NCBI GenBank assembly: GCA_021234155.1
Contig: JAJEKV010000002.1
Span: 13,739,428-13,803,427, forward strand
Direction: 5' to 3'
Length of the DNA: 64,000 nucleotides
From: Isoetes taiwanensis
Lineage: Eukaryota; Streptophyta; Lycopodiopsida; Isoetales; Isoetaceae
Numbering within the stretch: position 1 is the first letter of the stretch; each line of letters begins with the position of its first letter. This document shows positions 59,202 through 64,000 of the stretch, one piece after another. A program made the translations under genes and the position numbers. The notes beneath the pieces are model-generated. The model had not been told where the DNA came from. It did no database searches and saw nothing but the letters and a program-made list of their open reading frames with translations.

Positions 59202-59970
59202 CTCCTTCACAATCAGTTGATGTGCCTATTTGGACTGGTCCCCAAATTGTTAATGCACAATGTCTTGTGCATTCGTTATATCAAAAGCTGGTTGATGTTG
59301 ACATTGTCCCCCCTCGGGTGGTTGGCAGCTCCGCATTCCCCCTCCTCAGTGGAAGCGTATGTGGTTCTGGGTCTGGAATAAATTGCTGCATCCCAAAGTT
59401 TCTACCTTATGGTGGCAACTCCTTCACAGATGTTTGCGGGTTAATGTGCTGGTTCATAAGTTTTATCCCCGCATTTCAGAACTCTGCCCACTGTGTAAGC
59501 GGCAAGTTGAGAGTATCGAGCACTGCTTTTTTCTATGTGACCAAGTTCAGCCAGTTTGGTCATGGTTACTATCTCTCTTCCATGTGGTCTTGACTAGCCA
59601 GCAAGTGCTTCTCGCCATTTATCCTTCCACTTGGAACAGCTTGCAGCAACAGGCTTTCCACTTAGCTTCAGGCTGGTTGTTGTGGTCTATTTGGAAAAGA
59701 AGGCGAATGCATATCTTCAAGGGCTTATCAATTACTGTCGACCAACTTCTTCACGAGGCGCAAGATAGATTGGTGAAGGCATACTTATGTTCTCAGCTTG
59801 CTCCTAAGAAAAAACGTTTGATTTTTAAGGAATATTTGGGTATCTTATCTTATGCATAGACAGTGGATTATCTTTGTCTGCTGAGATTTTATTCCTGTCT
59901 CTGCATCTATGTGTGTACTTCTTCTGGAATTTTGAATAAGAGTTTGTCGTCCTTCAAAAAAAAAAAAAGG
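59202..59970 (+). mobile_element. 5'-truncated LINE insertion (zf-RVT end)
   Basis: The 16-bp duplication ATGCATGTTACATGCA flanks the piece (59186-59201 and 59971-59986), and the 3' end has a run of 13 A before the downstream repeat. The only coding part is the zinc-binding RT C-terminal domain (59359-59859): KLLHPKVSTLWWQLLHRCLR, LCPLCKRQVESIEHCFFLC and LLWSIWKRRRMHIF. It is the same LINE family as 17807-20362 but less decayed. Reverse transcription stopped early, leaving 769 bp. Confidence 0.92.
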
Positions 59971-59986
59971 ATGCATGTTACATGCA

Positions 59987-61100
59987 AAAAGGTTTAACAG
60001 TCAATAAACAGGTACATGACTATTATGTTCATGTGCAGCTTAGAAAATAAGATTCTATAACTTTAAGAGTCACAAGCTTACATTAAGCCAATGACTACAC
60101 AACATTTCAGATCATACCTTCCTGCTTATAAGCATTTAAAGAGCCACTACTACAAGAAGCAAACATGAACTTCTTTATTCAGCCCTATGGAATAATAATA
60201 ATACTAGTATTTGCAACAATCATAGGCAGATGGATTGCTAGCCTATTCTTTTAGCATAAGTTATTTCCCATTTTTTTTATACAAATATTGCAGATTTATG
60301 AACTTGAAAGTGATGAAAGCATAAGGTAAAGATGAACTTACCTGAGATTTATAGTAAGGAAAGCCTCCATCTTCAGGCAATTTACAAAGCAGCCAGTTAT
60401 GGAGGCTCCATCATCCGACAAGGCTTCAATTAATAAGGTCATCTGGGAACAGTGATATGAGGACGTCTATGCGGTAACCATCGGAGCCCATGTGGTCATA
60501 GACGAGAACCTACATGGTCTAATCTACGAATTTTTTCAGTCATTTTCCACGTCCACAAAAGGTTTTTTTGACGTCCTAACTGGCACCTGCGCAGCCAATG
60601 GCCACCCTCCCCTGTCTAGCTATTTTGATTGTTCCTTCGTCTCCTGCTTCCGCTAATGCATTATGGAAATGTTCTAGGGTAAGCTAATTGGGACGTGATT
60701 CCCAGTTTAGCAGCGACCAGCGCCACCTGAGAGCTGCTAACTGGGAATCACGGACCATTTGGCCTATCTTAACAATATCATAATCGGAGAAATATTTTAA
60801 AAGAGTCTGTTGCACAGGATCATCGGACTGCATAGCTCTCTCTATGACGGGCCTGGCCAGTTAACCTCTCAGTAACTGGAGATCCCATCGATCTCTACCG
60901 TTAGATCTATTTACTCTTGGAACTCAGGAATTTATATATGCATACTTAGGTAAAGAATTTAATCTTTATACATGCTCTAAGGTTGCAAAAATACTATACT
61001 TGCCATTGCTCAGCAAAAACCCCACACAACAACCAAAGTTTAAAAATAATTATAGTTTTAAGCCGATCCATAAAATAATGGTAATATTAATCAGATATAT
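59987..61100. other. No gene recognised; one hairpin
   Basis: A 20-bp inverted repeat (60694-60714 and 60733-60752, CGTGATTCCCAG...GCAGC, with one extra T in the left arm) encloses 18 nt. Nothing else was recognised. Confidence 0.6.
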
Positions 61101-62497
61101 TGTCTAGCAATCCACACACTCCTACTCTCGCCTTTCCGAAGCTTGGCTACTTTCCGGAGCATCTCGCACCTCTGCTTTACACGGACTAAGTGGGGATCGG
61201 GGACCTAGGTCATATCTAGCATTAATAATCACAAAGCATTAACGTAGAACAATAATGTAGCCTTACCGTAACCTCGCCCCTGCAATCCAAGTAATTAGTC
61301 CAACAAGCATAACCACAATGCATAATTATACCAAGCATAGCCATTGCAACTTGATTCCAACATTAAAAACCACATATACAATAGCTAAGCAACCAAAGCA
61401 TCAACATTGCAACCAATATTCCTCTAGGATTTCCAGGCCAAATCATACTGATTGTGGCCGAATCAGGTAGTTCTAACCCTTTTTCTTCCACTGCCGGATC
61501 CTACTGGAAACTCTGTGATTCTGCATAAGAACCCTGTAAATCCTTCTGATTTGATCTTCTAAGGGATTCTTAATCCAAAACGACCTGGTTGCAGGCTGAA
61601 TTACACGGTTCTGGATCATCTTTTGCTTGCCAGAGACCAAGTTATTCGCTGCCACAACCTGCATGGATCTCCATGATTCCGCTTCCTTTACCCAAATCGA
61701 CCTCTTTGAGGCCAAATCGACCCAATCCAGACCAGCTTTCATGCTTCTCAGATATTCCCACTAAATAAGATCATGCCAATTCTACTAGCAGCATGCAAGA
61801 GATAAATACTGCCGTCTTGGCTTGTTATTGCTTCATCAAGATAGTTTTTAATCCTTTCTTCCAAATTCTAACCGATTCAAACCATTCCAGCTTCTTCTAT
61901 CATAGATTACAACTACTTTGATGGAAAATATTAGGAACATTTAATTTCAATACTAGCCATGCAAGCCACAATATTCCAATGCCAAAGAGCTACTACCCAT
62001 AAACCGTGCGTTTATATTTACAATCATGCTCACATAAACCAATTCTCATCCCATGTGCATATAATCCAATTCTAATCCAATTCTCATCCCATGTGCATAT
62101 AATCCAATTCTAATCCCGTGCTAGATGCTTAATCAACAAATTAAAAACAAGCACAGATACTACACTAGAAAACCCCAGGTGTAAGTCTTGATCCCCACCT
62201 GGAATCTCGCTTGCTTCTTCTGCACTCCAACACGCTCCCAGAGCTCTGCACGCAATTCGCTCCTTCAGCAATCCCTCTGCAATCTATCCCCTTCCAAATG
62301 CTTTTCCACTGTGCTTATTTTTATTTTTAACCACCAGTATTCCGTCCGTATAATCTCTACATATATGACGTATTAATTCTGCATGCGTGATATTTTAATT
62401 ATTATCCCCTTTGCATCTTTTAATAAAATAATTCCACAATATACCTCAAAATCCTAGGTCCATTACGGTCTCTCCTCCAAAAATTCAACCCATGTCC
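61100..62497 (-). mobile_element. Probable chromovirus 3' untranslated region/LTR
   Basis: This non-coding stretch lies directly downstream (minus strand) of a chromodomain-ended integrase, where the polypurine tract and 3' LTR should be. A purine-rich stretch GGAGGAGAGA lies just after the stop codon (about 62472-62481). A 38-bp-period tandem duplication lies at about 62039-62116. LTR ends were not identified. Confidence 0.4.
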
Positions 62498-63002
62498 TCA
62501 TGGGCGCATCTCCGGAAACTTACGAAGAATCCAATTAGCATTTTCCCAGGTGGCATCTTCCTCAGGACAACCCGCCCATTGAACCAAAAATCTCTGTATT
62601 GTTCGCTTCCTTAAGCGAAGGGTTTCCTCTCGCAGAATACGTTCTGGTCGGGGGTACAAAAAGTTCTCTCTGCTTACCAAATCATCGTCCCCCAATATGG
62701 AAAGGATCAAAAACATACTTCCTTAAGTTACTCACTTGAAAGACATTATGTACTTTCAAGTGTGAAGGTAACTCCAACCTATAAGCCACCTTGCCAATAC
62801 GTTCCAAAATTTCATACGGACCCGCATACCTAGGGGCCCATTTACCTGCACTTTTAAATGCCAGTGAGCTCTGCTTGGGATTAATCCTCAAGAACACATA
62901 ATCCCCTTTTTGAAATTCAAGTGGTCTACGTCTCTTATTTGCATACTGCTTCTGTCTATTTTGTGCCACAGCCAAATTCTGTCGAAGTTGCTGAGCATCC
63001 AT
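62498..63002 (-). pseudogene. Chromovirus integrase C-terminus and chromodomain
   Basis: The frame 63002-62682 reads QNRQKQYANKRRRPLEFQKG then YVFLRIN and KWAPRYAGPYEILERIGKVA, the GPY/F module of integrase. After a frameshift near 62700, the frame ending at 62498 reads PERILREETLRLRKRTIQRF then LVQWAGCPEEDATWE, a chromodomain. Chromodomains at the integrase end mark chromoviruses and direct integration to particular chromatin. The integrase catalytic core is missing. Confidence 0.88.
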
Positions 63003-63430
63003 GTCCTCCGCTACCTCATTAGCTGCTTCAACTGTTCAAATAGCTCATCAACCCTAGGCAATGCATATCTATTCTTCACTGTAATCTGGTTAAGCATGCG
63101 GTAATCAATACACAACCTTAATGTCCCATCTTTCTTTTTAACAAACAAAACTGGGGCACCAAATGGAGAAACACTCGGCCGTATAAATCTTTGTTCCAAT
63201 AATTCCGCTAACTGTTTCTTCAATTCGGCCATCTCTAATGCATGAAATCTATATGGTTTCAATGCTCATTCTCCACCCATTACCTCTACCTTGCAATATG
63301 AAGTCTTAATTTTACCATCAGCCAACTCCACATATCTAGGGTCCCGGCTAATCGTATTCAAATCTAGTTTCTTTGCCAGCCTTGGGGAATGATTGAAGCT
63401 ATAATCCAAAATTCTTACACCCAATTATGA
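63003..63430 (-). pseudogene. Chromovirus protease/RT fragment with internal deletions
   Basis: The RT N-terminal block ([55 protein letters not shown]) runs from 63262 to about 63025, then joins out of frame to integrase sequence. Upstream, about 63430-63290 reads SFNHSPRLAKKLDLNTI then VELADGKIKT, a worn protease-like segment, joined too closely to RT. So both the protease-RT linker and the RT-to-integrase core have been deleted. Confidence 0.8.
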
Positions 63431-63439
63431 TTCCCTGAT

Positions 63440-64000
63440 ATTGGTGCATCAGACGTGGAAGCAAAAGAATGCACCACTGGAAAAAATCATGACCCAATTA
63501 TGATATTGTCTCATGCCTCATCAGGGACCGCCGAAAAAGGTCGGCCTTTTTGCGGCAGAGGAAAAACAAACCAGCGGCATAAAATACCATTAACCCGAGA
63601 TGCATGATTACGTGCAATTCTAACATGTCGATGTCATCACACCCACACCAGAAAATTCCATTGACTATATGCAAAACATTGTGGAATGGCTATGGTGGGA
63701 AGGAATTTAGCTAGAGTTTGCTTCAACGGATTCAAACAGCTGAAGGTGTGGCAATACCAGAGCAGAATGGCGTGTTAGCCTTGTAGCCATCACCGTTATT
63801 AATGAAGATGACGACTGGAGTATCAAGGGCTTCTGGACGATTAGTAACTGCAAGCACCAGCACTCCACTTTCTTATTCCAATCCATGCATCTCTGTCATG
63901 CATGTTGTGCATGTGGTTCTCTCATATTTGCTTACTGGAGATTGTGAAGCGGAAAGGCATGGTCCTAGGTTTTGACCAATTGACTAATTGGCCTAGTGTG
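63440..64000. other. No gene recognised
   Basis: No protein motif seen. A short hairpin-like stretch (GACCGCCGAAAAAGGTCGGC) lies near 63525. Confidence 0.5.

Noticed and set aside
57274-60610. Inverted similarity GTCCATT..TTGGCTGCGCAG (57281) versus CTGCGCAGCCAATGGCC (60588), possible TIR pair
   Set aside because: Only about 24 bp with gaps, no target duplication, and the left end abuts the Harbinger duplication. Not enough to call an element.
1-64000. CRISPR arrays, bacterial operons, rRNA genes
   Set aside because: No regularly spaced short repeats with unique spacers, no ribosome-binding or operon layout, and no rRNA-like sequence. The only spaced repeats are inside the TIR element.

Overview
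This is nuclear DNA of a land plant with a repeat-rich genome. The evidence is a split gene for a plastid-type ADP/ATP carrier with standard GT-AG introns, embedded in plant LINEs, Ty3/gypsy and chromovirus remnants, Helitrons, a pogo-like element and a PIF/Harbinger element. The species cannot be fixed from the sequence. The carrier's introns are short (63-295 nt), which is suggestive but not diagnostic.

Layout. 1-1910: tail of an LTR (family A) followed by a 1.85-kb repeat of unknown nature (R1). 1911-5107: family-A LTR on the minus strand, split by a 2.25-kb non-autonomous LTR element (TSD GAGAT) whose right LTR is a near-complete palindrome. 5108-8125: Ty3/gypsy protease-RT-RNase H-integrase remnant (minus). 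8759-10202: unrecognised broken ORFs. 12640-12680: 3' terminus of a Helitron-like element. 13381-15761: the one clear host gene, a 10-exon ADP/ATP carrier. 17807-20362: decayed LINE. 22111-27240: decayed autonomous Helitron (Rep plus helicase). 27299-32416: a complete family-A LTR (TGTGACG...CGTCACA followed by a primer-binding site) that carries a nested 3.5-kb terminal-inverted-repeat element with arrays of a 14-bp palindrome. 33178-48475: three tandem ~1.56-kb units (tRNA-derived SINE-like heads, LTR-A tail, R1). Unit 2 is split by a full-length 8-kb L1-type LINE (13-bp TSD) and unit 3 by a 1.82-kb Helitron-like element inserted exactly between A and T. 49900-51931: decayed pogo-like transposase. 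52399-57270: a PIF/Harbinger element with TAA TSD, TIRs and an open DDE transposase. 59202-59970: 5'-truncated LINE with 16-bp TSD. 61100-63430: deleted chromovirus (minus).

The order of events can partly be read from the nesting. The R1/LTR-A units duplicated. A LINE then entered unit 2 and a Helitron-like element entered unit 3; R1 copy 1 preserves the unoccupied Helitron target. The youngest-looking insertions are the LINE (perfect TSD, 26-base A tail, 1280-codon ORF2) and the Harbinger element. Nothing in the window suggests a bacterial or organellar origin. Apart from the carrier gene, nearly all recognisable coding capacity is transposon-derived.
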